This document shows, one piece after another, positions 20,240 to 30,748 of a stretch of DNA of 64,000 bases. Position 1 is the first letter of the stretch, and each line of letters begins with the position of its first letter. The translations under genes were made by a program, and so were the position numbers. The DNA is from Cutaneotrichosporon cavernicola. Lineage: Eukaryota; Basidiomycota; Tremellomycetes; Trichosporonales; Trichosporonaceae. Under the pieces are notes generated by a model, which was not told the origin of the DNA, did not search any database, and saw only the letters and a list, made by a program, of their open reading frames with translations. The stretch lies in the NCBI RefSeq assembly GCF_030864355.1, contig NC_083393.1, positions 3,534,001 through 3,598,000 on the forward strand. The letters are read 5' to 3'.

Positions 20240-20689
20240 GTTGGTGTGCGGGAGAGTGGTGTTGTCTGCAGCGAGTCTGCTCTATCTGCAACTGCATGCT
20301 GGAGCCGACTAAGGTAATGCCGATTGAACGGCATGGGAATGGGCCTACAACGTCCTCATGTCCAGGCAATTAGGCAGGTCTTGGAGTCGGGTTGACACCT
20401 CCACGCGTCGGACACGCCAACATACCAACGGCTCTGGCCGCGCCGAAGCCGTGCCTCAAGGGGCAAGATGCATGGCAGTGCCGGCGCTGCAGCCCACCAT
20501 ACACATTGCTTGAACCGTTACTTCTGGCGCATACGATTATAGGGCAATTGGAGCTATTGCACTCACGGTTGCGTAGTCCCACGGGATTAGTTATTATGAA
20601 GTCGTACTGGATTAAAATTTGGTGGCTGTTATACCTTGTCTACTGTCGGGATCTAGGCGTAGCTAAGGGTCGGGAAATGGCTGCGAGGG

Positions 20690-21100
20690 CTGCCTTTGTC
20701 CAATCGAGGCCGGCGACGACGCCGAACCACGGCTCATATCCCGTGCGCTCCATGTCGTCACTAAGCCCATGTTTACACCGAAGATGGCAGCAAAGACCAC
20801 GAGCTGGGCCCAGACTTGCAGTGCCCGTCGAGTGTGCTGGCACACGAAGCTTGGATTAGCCCCGAAGAGGGGAGATGGAGACGTACAAGACGAGCCAATA
20901 GATCAGCATCAGGTCGTCGACAGCGGCGTTGGCATAGATTGTCCTGTCTGCTACGGCGGGGCTGATGCGGAGGCTTTTGATTGCAGAAGGTGGTTGGGGC
21001 CCAGAGGATTGGGTTGAGGACCGAGCTGCCGAAAGAGCCCAATGAGAGCAGCGTGTACAAGTACATGAGTGTTGTGGGGGCCGTGCGCGCTTGGGCAGTC
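20690..21100 (-). pseudogene. Membrane-protein fragment, copy X
   Basis: Hydrophobic coding-like pieces follow in order on the minus strand: LMYLYTLLSLGSFGSSVLNP, then in another frame AVDDLMLIYWLVL. A good 50-nt GT-AG intron (starting GTACGT, with GGCTAAT, ending CCAG, about 20889-20840) then leads to VWAQLVVFAAIFGVNMGLV. The join between the first two pieces has no splice donor, which suggests a frameshift. It may be the downstream half of the membrane-protein type seen at 19979-20239. Not recognised. Confidence 0.3.
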
Positions 21101-21727
21101 GTGCAATTGGCGGGAGATTGCCATTGTGGATGGATGCGAGTGATGCTCGATGCGTGTTCACTTCTTAATAAGTTGCTCCATGTCCATGGTGCATGCATGA
21201 CATCCGGTCGGGCCTTTTAGTTGCATAAAGTTGAGTGGTGCACAGCTTAACAGGGGCGGTTGGACGACGGTTGTCTGGTAGATGACATGGCACAGTCGCG
21301 TTGTCCCTTGGAATGCATGGAAGCACAGCAGGCATTGTGCAGCGCGCAGCGTGCCGCGTCCGATCAGTAAGTCTCCGTCTGCTTAAAGTGTGACATATGT
21401 TCCAGTGTCCTGGGCTCCGGTGGAATGTGTATGCAACAGGCCATCGCGGGTTGCAGAGTGGAAATCTGCGCAGCCAAATCCGTCCTCATACATGATAGGG
21501 ACCGCTCTCCCGACCGCGACCGGGGTACCGACCGGGGTACCGGGGTACCTGCATCGCCTCCGATCGTAAATCGGAAGCGGCATATGAGGCACCAGGCATC
21601 TCTGCTCCCTCTCTTCTTCGAAACAGCTGTCAGGTGCCCAAGGTCACCGACTGTAAGAGTGTGGTCGGCGTGGTGAACTATCTCCGCATCTCACTTGGCT
21701 TGATAGCCTTGGCAAAGCGGCAGTACC
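21101..21727. other. Intergenic with small GGTACC repeats
   Basis: Near 21521-21549 the word CCGGGGTACC or ACCGGGGTACC occurs three times in close succession. No gene seen. Confidence 0.35.
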
Positions 21728-22421
21728 TCACACCAAATACGTGCCCAGTACCCGCAAACGATCGCTGATCGTCCATCTCTCCCTCCGGAAACGCTGGATC
21801 GCGGCCTCGGCAGATGGAGCAGAAGAACGGTCGAGGAGGAGCAGTGTCCCGCCGGGTTTCAAGACGCGCGCCAGCTCTCCTAGGGATTGCGACCGTTGCG
21901 ACAGGCGCGGAGAATGGGCTGATGTCAGTTCCCCAATACACCGACATACATTCCAGCGTTGCAGCCGCCAGGGTAAAGCTCGCGTTGGCGAACGGGAGGG
22001 CATTCCACGCAGATTGGTACAGGTGGACATTCGCGCCAGCACGCAGGACGTTTCGTACCACCGTGTTTGGGAGGTTGGTCTCGAAACTGTCGACGCCAAT
22101 TGCTGGTCCGGTGCGACCGAGGCGGACCAGCACCATGCCCTTGTTGGCGGCGCTCCCTGCGTCCAGTACTGGTCCGGTTGGATGGTGGGCCGCCAGACCG
22201 CGGGCCCAGAAGTCAGCGGGAAATGAAGGTGATTGTAGCAGCGAGCGCGTGTAGGGTAGAGGCGTTGTTCTGTGAATGGCCAGTCGACTGGATTAGCGAT
22301 AGTGGACTAGGAACTCACCACCGTAAGCTGGTTCCTCCCTGGGATCGACGACCATTGTTGGGGCGAGGAGTGTCACTTGGTCAAGCGGGAGCATAGGAAG
22401 GAGAGCTCGGTTACGACACAT
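21728..22421 (-). pseudogene. Frameshifted SAM-dependent methyltransferase
   Basis: The first exon (22421 to about 22318; LLAPTMVVDPREEPAYGG) is followed by a normal-looking GT-AG intron of about 50 nt and EQRLYPTRARCYNHLHFP. The conserved part then jumps frame: DFWARGLAAHHPTGPVLDAG (SAM motif I), RTGPAIGVDSFE and YQSAWNALPFANASFTLAAA. It jumps again to ELARVLKPGGTLLLLDRSSA, the motif typical of Methyltransf_11 proteins, ending at the TGA at 21728. The two shifts cancel each other. I find no introns that remove them, so it is probably a recent pseudogene; sequencing error is the alternative. Confidence 0.55.
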
Positions 22422-22678
22422 GTCGATCTGTCGAGCGGTCAAAGACAGGCCTGCATCTTATGGTTTCTGCATGTTGGGAATGATGGGAATGAGCGATGGC
22501 GTCAGTGACGTGGAGAACGCGGGGGCCGGTGGGGAAGCGCCATGATCCGACGAGCACCGGCCTCCAATGCCGCAACATGCCGCTTTCCGGACCATCTGTT
22601 GCCTGGAACTATGCGTGAATACATACTGATATGCTAGACTTCCTCCCACGTCTCTCTGCATCTCGACTCTCCTTCCTC

Positions 22679-24607
22679 TTAGTATCCCGACGTGCTGGCC
22701 CCGCTGCCAAACGACATAGGCGTAACAGCCTCCGAACTGAGCTGGTTCCAATCAATGCCCGCGATCCACTCCGCAAACGACGACACCATGGCATGGTCAC
22801 CCGGACCATCTCCATTGATCCCACCTGAGCCGTACGCCGCCAGATCCGGCTTTATCTCCGATGTCGCGTTGAGCGTCGGCCGCTGCGGCCCGGACGGCTG
22901 ATGGGGCCGGCTCACAACCTGTGCCTTCCACCGCGGGATCGTTTCACGCGCCGCCGCTGCGACAGCGTTAGAGATACGCACGACCATCCCCCCTCCCTTG
23001 AGAAGGCGGATCGTGTCTGCCGCACCGCGCATGACCGACTTCCACACAACCTCACGCGGAGGTGGAATGCCCCACAACTTGAAGCAGCCTGCGTGCACCT
23101 CAAGGCCCGTGACGAACGCTCGCACACCATAGGTGCACGTCAGCGCGGTCGGGTAGAGCTCGTCGCGGAGAAGGTTGGAGGTCGAGGCGAGCACGCACTC
23201 GGCCGTCTCTGCTAACGACGGTCCATGGATTTGAATGAAAGCCTGGAGATGGACTGACCCAGCCGTCTTCTTGATTACGTCGTGGAAGAACTGCGGCGAG
23301 AAGCCCCATCCGAGGGAGAGTTGTAGTGCCACACCGGATAACACTTGATCGAGCGCCGCATGCTCCAGCTCGAGCCATGCAAGGATCGACGGGCAAAGGT
23401 CGAGGAGTGATGTGCGTTCCGCGTCGAGCGCCAAGCAAGCCTTCGTCCACTTTGCCCGTGCATCGTCGACGGACGCGAGGCGGATATGCTCTTCCTGGTG
23501 CTCCGACTCGGCGCACTGGGTGATGCAGCGAGTAAAGAGAACCCACAGTCGGCAGCGAAGGATGACTGCCAGGCACCCCGTCTGCTGGGCCGGTGTCAAT
23601 TTGGCGTTTTCCACCTGCGCCTGGAGCGCCACCAACTCTGCCATCGTCGGCAACTCGAGCGACGAATACTTGGCAAAGTAGTGTTGATCCTCGCCGAGGT
23701 AGCCCACTGCGACGTGCGTGGCGGCCAGGACGCGTGTGATTCGTCCCTGCAAGCCAACCGCCTTGGAGGACCGGAGGGCTAAAGCCGCCATTTCGCCTGC
23801 CGGAGGGTTGAGACTGTCGGACCAAGACTCGTTCAGCCCCACAAAGGTCGCCGCAAAGAGAAGAACCTGTGGTGCGTGGACGTCGGTTGGTTTGAGGAAG
23901 AGGTCGGCGCGGCATGACCGCACGAGTGTGTAGAGGGGATCGGATAGTGAGTGAGGAATCACATTAAACTCTGCCGAAGCAAGGTACTGGACGGCCTCGA
24001 GGTAGAGCAGTGAGGCCGATGCTCCTCCCACACTCTGCCGCAAACGTCGCAGCTCCATGAGGGGTGGGGTGAATGGGACCCACAAGGGGACGCGCTCGGA
24101 GCACCTGAGCGTTAGTCATCACGCGCGCACGGCCATTGGTGCGGGACGCTGCACTTACCAAGTTGCGGCCTGCTGCGCAAGGTCTTCGGACACGAGATCG
24201 TCTAGGATTGAGTCGGGTGGCGGGTCATGGATGAGTGGAGGTTGATACGATTCGAGGGCCTGGCGATGGAACTCGCGCATGAGGCTGATGGGAAGGAAGC
24301 GGGGAAAGTAGCCTTCGTACTCTTCGAGACTGCGTGGGTGGGTCATGAAGGGGTTGTTGGTCTTGTCATTTGGGGTAGGCTCGTCGCCTCCGTTTGATGT
24401 TGAGGAAGGTGTGAGCGTGTGGAGGTGTGCATATCGATAAGTGCCGTCAAGTACGCAAACTGATTTCAAGCGGCGACATCGGGAACAAGCATCGCGGGGT
24501 GGGAGTGGAACGCCTCCTTCCAACCTCTGCGAACCTGTTGGGAGTTCGCATCGACGCTTTCCTCGCTTGCAGGCGGTGCAAGTCCGGGCGGCATGAGAAC
24601 GAGGCAT
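22679..24607 (-). CDS. Zn2Cys6 fungal transcription factor, 624 aa
   Basis: Two exons (24607-24159, 24104-22679) with a 54-nt intron. The zinc cluster opens the protein: Cys10, 13 and 20 (TCTACKRGKRRC), a 20-residue linker, then Cys41, 44 and 51 (CSRCRRLKSVC). The linker is much longer than the usual 5-12 residues. The rest is the helical regulatory part seen in many fungal regulators, without clear catalytic motifs. It ends with FAEWIAGIDWNQL, a possible acidic/aromatic activation tail shared with the sister gene at 25.6-27.5 kb. It binds DNA in the nucleus; target genes unknown. The divergent sister lies 990 bp away, an inverted duplication. Confidence 0.88.
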
Positions 24608-25370
24608 GAAGAAGGATGGAGGATGGAGATGAATGATGTTTTAATGGAATGTGGTTGATGAGTGACTGTATTGTATGGTAGTGTGATGTGGTGGTGTGTG
24701 GTGTGGGCACAATGGCCCAAGTGAGGGAGGGTTAGAGTTGAACAAGGGGGAGGGGAGCTTGGCGGATTACGCCGGTCAGCGGCCAGGGGGAAGGGTCAAT
24801 GACCGAGGCGGAGGCGGAGGCGGAACTGTCAGATTGCGGAGGGGAAAATCAGGTAATCACAATTACAACAACTGGCCAATGCGAGTGGCGTTCCTTGGTA
24901 ACAAGAAATAAAAAGGGAATAATAATTGAGGCAAACAAAGGCTAGTTGACCAACAAGGATGCATAGATGGTGATGGAAGCATGTATGGTGATGAAGAATG
25001 CGAGGTGGGTACTTTGTAGTTAGTCAGTTACCAGTTACCAGCTTAACAGGCCTGCAGGCAGAAGGCAAGGTCTTTGTTGAATACCCTTTAGCTTTAGTCC
25101 CCGGCCGCCATTCAGGCTATTCGAGCGGATTAGAGCGGAAGTGGGGCACCATGGTAAGCGAGCGGAAGCACGCGGAACCTTTTTGACATAATGTAATGAT
25201 GTAATTGACCGTTAGTGGGCACTGGTCCACGTGAACTACTGTTCCACGTGGAGTTTCTGGTTTTTCCGCTTTCCGCTCCCGAATGAGTTTGTATGACACT
25301 GCAGAACACATAACATCATCATCTCTCGAATTGTTAAACCATTTCAAGCATTACCTACTCGAGGTTGAAC

Positions 25371-25406
<36 letters not shown>

Positions 25407-25597
25407 CTTCCACTCAATCCACTCGATCCACTCGAGACTCTGTCATTCTCACCTCACACAACTCACACTCTCACTCTTATACCTTCACCCCATCCATGTC
25501 CATGGTGCCCCTTACCTGATCCATCAGACGCTTTGTCTCTCCCGCAGCAGCAACAACCCAAAGCCCAAGCCCCACATACCGCACTGTTCCTCCCGTC
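24608..25597. promoter_or_regulatory. Shared promoter region of the divergent Zn2Cys6 pair
   Basis: A 990-bp spacer between two paralogous regulators transcribed outward. It contains palindromic CCACGTGG-like words near 25230-25250 (GGTCCACGTGAAC, GTTCCACGTGGA), which resemble bHLH/E-box sites; their use is inference. A TCA microsatellite and a CT/CA-rich leader lie near the right gene. Confidence 0.45.
25371..25405 (+). repeat. (TCA)n microsatellite, about 11 units
   Basis: An uninterrupted TCA/ATC run in the leader region of the right-hand Zn2Cys6 gene. It is prone to length change. Confidence 0.9.
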
Positions 25598-27546
25598 ATG
25601 CCCCGAACATCCAGCGCCCGCTCGCACGCGGCCCGCACATGCATCGCCTGCAAGCGTGGTAAGCGGCGATGCGAGCTTCCGCCCACATCCTAGCGCGTCG
25701 AAGGCGGCGTCACCCTCATGCTCGAGGATAGCTGCACACGATGTCGCCGTTTGCAGGTCTCTTGCATACTCGACGCGACTTACCGCTACTCCCACCTCCA
25801 CACCCTCACAACAGCTCCCACTCCGCCGGCCCCAATAACAGATGAACCTACAGTCCCGGTCAAGGTCGACCTGCACACTCATCCAAAAAGCGTCGACGAC
25901 TATCAGCAATTCTTCCCTCGCTACCTTCCCTTCACCCTCATGAACGACTTTTATCTCCACACAGCCGCCAAACTACCCAAGCACCCTTGCCTCATGGATA
26001 TGCCAGAGGTCGAATTCGATTCTCTTGTCAGCGACGAGCATGCTGAACTTGCTTCACAATGGTGAACTCTCCTCACAATCTGTTGACTTACCGTAGGGCT
26101 GAGGACCACGTCAGATGGTGGCTCCCATTCACCCCATCAATTACCGAGGTACGAAAGCTGCGCCGGGCCGGCGCGACATCCAACTCTCTCCTCTTCATCG
26201 AATCTGCCCAGTGTGATCTTGCACTCCAGCACGCCGCCTTCCCTGTCTCCCAAGGAAACGCCGACAAGGTCGCAACGTGGACGGCGTGGTACTGCCGCAA
26301 GCTCCTTGCCGATCCGACCGGCGAATACCTCACCGACGCACTCCTCCTCGCAGCCTGGTTCCTACCACTGCTCCCAGACAACAGTGTCTTCCGCGATCTG
26401 GCCACGCATGCCCTACACTCGTGTCAGGACGACACATTCCAGTCGCGCATCAGTCGCGTTTGTGCTTCTGCTCTTCTCGGAGGCGCGCTGCTGAACGATG
26501 ACGAGGCTTTCTACGATCAGAGTGCCGCCCTTCAACTGCCATCCGTTGCAGAACTGGACGCGCTGGAAACAGAAATCGGAACAGTCACGACTCTCACCAA
26601 CCCTCAGAAGGCCGGATGTCACGGTATCATCCTGCGATGTCGTTCATGGATCGTGATGAAGAAGTGCGTCGTCGACATGGGTGACGCCCGGCGGAGTGGG
26701 GAGCCGGAGCCAAAGCAGCTTTCGCGAATGGATGTCGCACGAGTCGATTTCACGAACGCAAACAGAGCCCTTTGTGCTCGCCGCGGCGCAATCCTCTCTA
26801 CGTCACCTCTCGCCGCATGGCTCGACTTTGAGAACTGCGCACTCGACCTTCTCATCTCGGGAATGCTCCTCCGTTTTACACTAGGCGACGACTTTACACC
26901 GCAATCCTTCTATAACGTGTCGACAGGCCGGACTGGCAGCGAGGCGCTACAGACCTTCGTCGGTGTCCACGGCCCTATCAATGCGGAATCGACCGAATGC
27001 TTGCTTGCGGCTGTCTCCAATCTGCCGACCAAGGACGTTCTGTACCCAACAACCCTTACATTTGCATACGCGATGCGAGGCGTGATCATGGCGCTCGAGA
27101 TCCACGCAACATCGTTTAAGCTGTGGCGACTTCCACCACCACGCGAGCCTGTGTGGAACCTCCTCTTGCGTACCGTGGATGATACGCTGCGCCGTCTCAA
27201 GGGCGGTGGCGGACAGGTTGCCGCACGCATCGCGATCGCGTTCATCGGCGCCGCGCGGGAGACTATTCGTCGATGGCGCACCGAGCTCGTTCGCCGTCCC
27301 TTCAACCCCAACACCACACCCAACTACACACATCGACAGCCACTCACACCCGATACTCCGACCACCGCGGCAACCAAAGCCGCAGCCACGAATGGTTTTG
27401 GCCCCAGCCCGCTCGAACACCCCAGCCTCGGCAATGTCTTTGAGCACGTCGCCGGCTTTGAGTCGCAGGGATTCGACCCGATGGTTGCGTCTTTCGCAGA
27501 GTGGATAGCCGGCATCAACTGGAATCAATTCGTCATGCCGGAATGA
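25598..27546 (+). pseudogene. Zn2Cys6 regulator with a stop codon inside the zinc cluster
   Basis: Paralogue of the gene at 22.7-24.6 kb, with exons 25598-26061 and 26097-27546 and a 35-nt intron at the same place. Cys15, 18 and 25 (TCIACKRGKRRC) are intact. Codon 32 is TAG (25691-25693), where the sister has CAG for Gln in PTGSQRLEGG; the frame then continues uninterrupted for some 600 codons, including the second cysteine half CTRCRRLQVSC and the tail FAEWIAGINWNQF. A single C-to-T change therefore explains the break. A restart at Met 25718 would keep only half the cluster, giving a factor unlikely to bind DNA alone. Good codon-level preservation downstream suggests a very recent mutation, a readthrough, or a sequence error. 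Confidence 0.7.
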
Positions 27547-28840
27547 TTCTGGCCGCGTTTGGATGAGAACACCCATTGTCGAACGCAACCGCCGATCCCG
27601 CCACGTCACGTAACTCCACCCATCACCACACATTGCCCATTGCATATGTATCCACCTCAGTACGCCTCCCGCGTTACTGGACCACCCCTACGCTTGCGTC
27701 CCAAGAGCCGAACCAGGGGCAGAGGAGCTAAACACGAGATAAATGTGTGAGGGGAGCTGATCCAGCAGCCGAAGGACTGAACCGCACAAGAGATACGCAC
27801 CCTGTTGTGATTACGGAATACATGGCAACTGAGCAGTCTGCGAGATTGAGCAAGTCGTCGTGGACTGTGTGCGAGATCCAACTAATTGGCACTGATTGAC
27901 TCGCTGCCATGCGCAGCATGGGGTTCTACACCGGCCGTTGTGGCGGACTTCTGACGCTTGAGTCTCACTCGGGCCCGAGTGTAGTGGTGTACCGAATACC
28001 ACCGTACATCTTAATTACTCGTTGCTATCGTTCGTGAGTTACGAGCCTTGTAGTAAGCAACGACAACTCTTATGTCAGTAACGAGCCATCGTATTAACAA
28101 CGACGGCTCGTTCCTCAGTAACGAGGGCCCCTCACAGTCACGTGAGATATAGTAACGTATATATATTGTAGTTCGCTATTTCATTATACTTCCAACGCAT
28201 GAATCACCTTGTCACCAAGACAATACGGCAACATTGAAACTACATCCACCTCTGGCCGGTCTCGGGCAACCCGACTATCAGTGAATACTATCTATCCACG
28301 ACACCGAAGCCGTCGCGATAGGCAAGGAATGGCGATTGATCCATCGTTGAAGAGGAGCAATGGTTAGAAATAGGGGTATATAGAACAGACTGGGGGGATG
28401 CTAGGGCGTAAAGGCCACCACTGTGTCAGTACGGGTGTAGAGGATGTGGCGGCGAGGCAGTACCTGAGACTAACCAGCTGGCTCGTATGAATCCTAATTG
28501 CGGCCACTCGCCAGTGACGAATCATTTATAGTGCTGACCGAGGTAGGTAGGATGTTCGCGAGGAGAGAGAACGTGGGACAACGACACACGCATCGCTCTG
28601 GGAAGGAAGTGGCACCCACATCCCCTCGATCTGGGAGACAAACGACCACCAGCCACAAGGCCTCTTCCTAAACCCTCGCATGGCACTTTCAGTCTTGGTC
28701 CAACCACCGGCGTACTCTTGCCGAATACTCAGCCTTTCACCCTCGTGGGCCGGCCGCCAACCTTGCTGGTCCTCCTCTCTACCAGCTTTGCCGACCAAGC
28801 GTCCCCTTGAAACCACAGTGGAAAACACTGTTACGTAATC
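27547..28840. other. Gene-poor stretch with repeated short TAACGAG words
   Basis: No convincing gene. At 28038-28126 the words GTTACGAGCC, GTAACGAGCC and AGTAACGAGG recur, with CAACGAC twice and the inverse GGCTCGTT, so the sequence can form several small hairpins. The role is unknown. Confidence 0.4.
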
Positions 28841-28932
28841 GGCGAGATGGCCGAGCGGTCTAAGGCGCTGTGTTAAGGTGTTCATTGAACATCCGCAGTC
28901 TTCGGACGTGGGTTCGAATCCCACTCTCGTCA
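28841..28932 (+). tRNA. tRNA-Leu(AAG), 14-nt intron
   Basis: The exons match the 14.4-kb copy, with the same acceptor, AAG anticodon loop and T arm. The intron (28879-28892, about 14 nt) differs in sequence and length from the other copies. The upstream word TTACGTAATC is the same as at 14.4 kb, so flanks were duplicated with the gene. Confidence 0.93.
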
Positions 28933-28935
28933 ACA

Positions 28936-28964
28936 GGGTATTCAGTTACCCAGCCAACCTTTTT
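28936..28964 (+). terminator. tRNA-Leu trailer: stem-loop then T5 stop
   Basis: Stem GGGTA/TACCC (28936-28940 with 28947-28951) with loop TTCAGT, then AGCCAACC and a T5 run at 28960-28964. The outer pair is G-C where the 14.4-kb copy has A-T. Confidence 0.6.
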
Positions 28965-29579
28965 GGAGGCTGTGAGGATGCGTTTGCCCACTGGAGGGTT
29001 GGGAGAAACCTCTCAGAGAGGGAGTGGCGCGCTAGGTTACCACTGATCACGGGGTACAGGGGCTGCTACAGTGCAGCATATTCGAACACGACCTGTGCAT
29101 TGGACAACAGCACATGGTGACTGACCACCCAATCACTTTCCAGCGCAAGTTGGGCTCAAGTCGAGTGAGTTGACACTGCTGAGGTGGTTGACAGGCCCCT
29201 GATGGCCATGCATTCAAATGGTGCGTGACATTGCCTGTTCCGAAAGTGCCTCCGAGACCGCCCCGGATCGAATTGCCAATGGTTGAAGTCAGATGCCCGC
29301 CTTGGCTTGAAATCGTGGTTATGCTGCACCTGGACGCCACCGCGACTTGAGGGCAATTGGCTTGGCAACAACTTTGCACGTGCAGCCTGCCAAAGTGAAT
29401 GTGGCTGGAGCAGCGGCAGTGGCAGTTACAAAGTCTTCCCCGCCAATGTCAATGTCAATATCAAAGCGGCACCGAGAGCAACAGAAACAAGACCGTGGCT
29501 GCATGAATAAATGAGGGGTATACAGTTCCAAGGATATTTATTGTCCTAGATTAAGATCCCCATATCTTGGGGTGTGGAG
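28965..29579. other. Intergenic, no gene seen
   Basis: Between the tRNA-Leu trailer and the 3' end of the CPL1-like gene. No convincing frame. Confidence 0.4.
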
Positions 29580-30748
29580 CTACTTGCGGATCCTGAAGAC
29601 GCACTCGCCGTTAATGAGGTCGTAGTTGCTGTGGCAAGCCGAGGCAACACACTGGCCGCTGATGCAAGAGATGCGGTTCATGGCGACGCCTGGGAGGGAG
29701 GTGCAGTCGGTACCCGAGACGACGCCGTCGATAAAGTTGCCGCTGGGGCAGCCACCACAGGCCTCTGGATTGTTAGCTCGGCATAGGAATGAGAAAAAAA
29801 AATAACTCACCAAGCTCAGTGGCAGTGTCGAGGCACTCGAAGCTGCCGGTGCCGGGGACGTGGCAAGCGAGCTTGGGAAGAGGGCAGTAGGTCTCGGAAG
29901 CGACGCGGGGCCGGAACTCGCGGCGGCGACGGAGACCGCTGGGAGTAACGTCACGGTTGTAGACGTTCCAGGCAAAGTTCCTAGTCTTTCCGCCGAGAAG
30001 ACAGGTGCCGCTCTCCGAGGTGATCGAGTTGCAGTTGACCATCTGGCCAGTAGGAGCAGTGTTCGAGCAAGAGCACTGCCAGGTACCGCCGCTGCGGCCG
30101 CCGAAGAGGGCGCCGACGAGACCACCGAGCAAGCCACACTGCTCAGTCATGCCGCTGACACGCATCGAGACCTGCTTGTTACCGCCACATGCAGCGAAGC
30201 AATCTGCCTGGCTGGCGACAGCAAAGGTGTTGATAGCAGTGGGGTTGGTGGCGTAGCATCCGCCAAAGACGAGGTCGGTAGCGGCAATGTACTCGGCCTT
30301 GACGCCAACCAGGTTGAGGATGGAGGTGTCGCAAGCACCAGTAGCACCAGCGCCTGGAGTTAGTATTGGCTGACAGTTGATGGAGTATCTCACCCTCCAT
30401 GATCGCCCGGCGGTCAAGACCCTCGTTGTCGCAGTAGCACGAGCCGAGGGTGCTGTCGAGGTTGAGTGAGAGGGCGGTGACGTCGATGCCCTGGGCGTAG
30501 ACCATGAACTTGTAACCTTGCTGAGCGCAGATGCTCTTCCATTAGCGCAATAACAGTACCGGACTCACGCGGCAAGATGCGCCACTCAGCGTGGTGCCAA
30601 CGAGGGTGGTGAGGGTGCCGGTGAGCAGCCCGACGAGGCCAGGAAGGAGGCCGTCACCACCAAGTGTGCCAATGCCACCACAGCTGGCGTAGATGTCGGC
30701 CTGGGCAAGGGACGCCAACGAAAGGAGCGCGACGAGGAACCAACGCAT
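29580..30748 (-). CDS. Secreted cysteine-rich protein with CPL1-like domain, 344 aa
   Basis: Four exons: 30748-30569, 30520-30394, 30353-29811, 29764-29580. Residues 1-17 are a signal peptide (MRWFLVALLSLASLAQA). Two central cysteine-rich blocks follow (for instance FGGCYATNPTA with CFAACGG, and GTWQCSCSN). A basic RRRREFRPR site comes before the C-terminal domain and may be a Kex2-type cleavage point. The last 90 residues fit the CPL1/PriA-like domain of basidiomycetes: YCPLPKLACHVPG, CLDT, EACGGCPSG, DCTSLPGV, CISGQCV and CHSNYDLINGECV. Members are secreted or wall-associated; CPL1 of Cryptococcus is the named example. The first intron's acceptor is uncertain: 33 nt or 45 nt, both in frame. 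Confidence 0.82.

Noticed and set aside
25371..25405. TCA run as a possible CRISPR-like or satellite element
   Set aside because: A simple trinucleotide microsatellite without spacers. CRISPR arrays are not expected in this kind of genome.
28526..28933. 135-codon frame starting with TRVGFEPTSEDCG
   Set aside because: It is the antisense reading of tRNA-Leu(AAG); the same peptide appears from the copy at 33.2 kb. This is a known kind of false protein.
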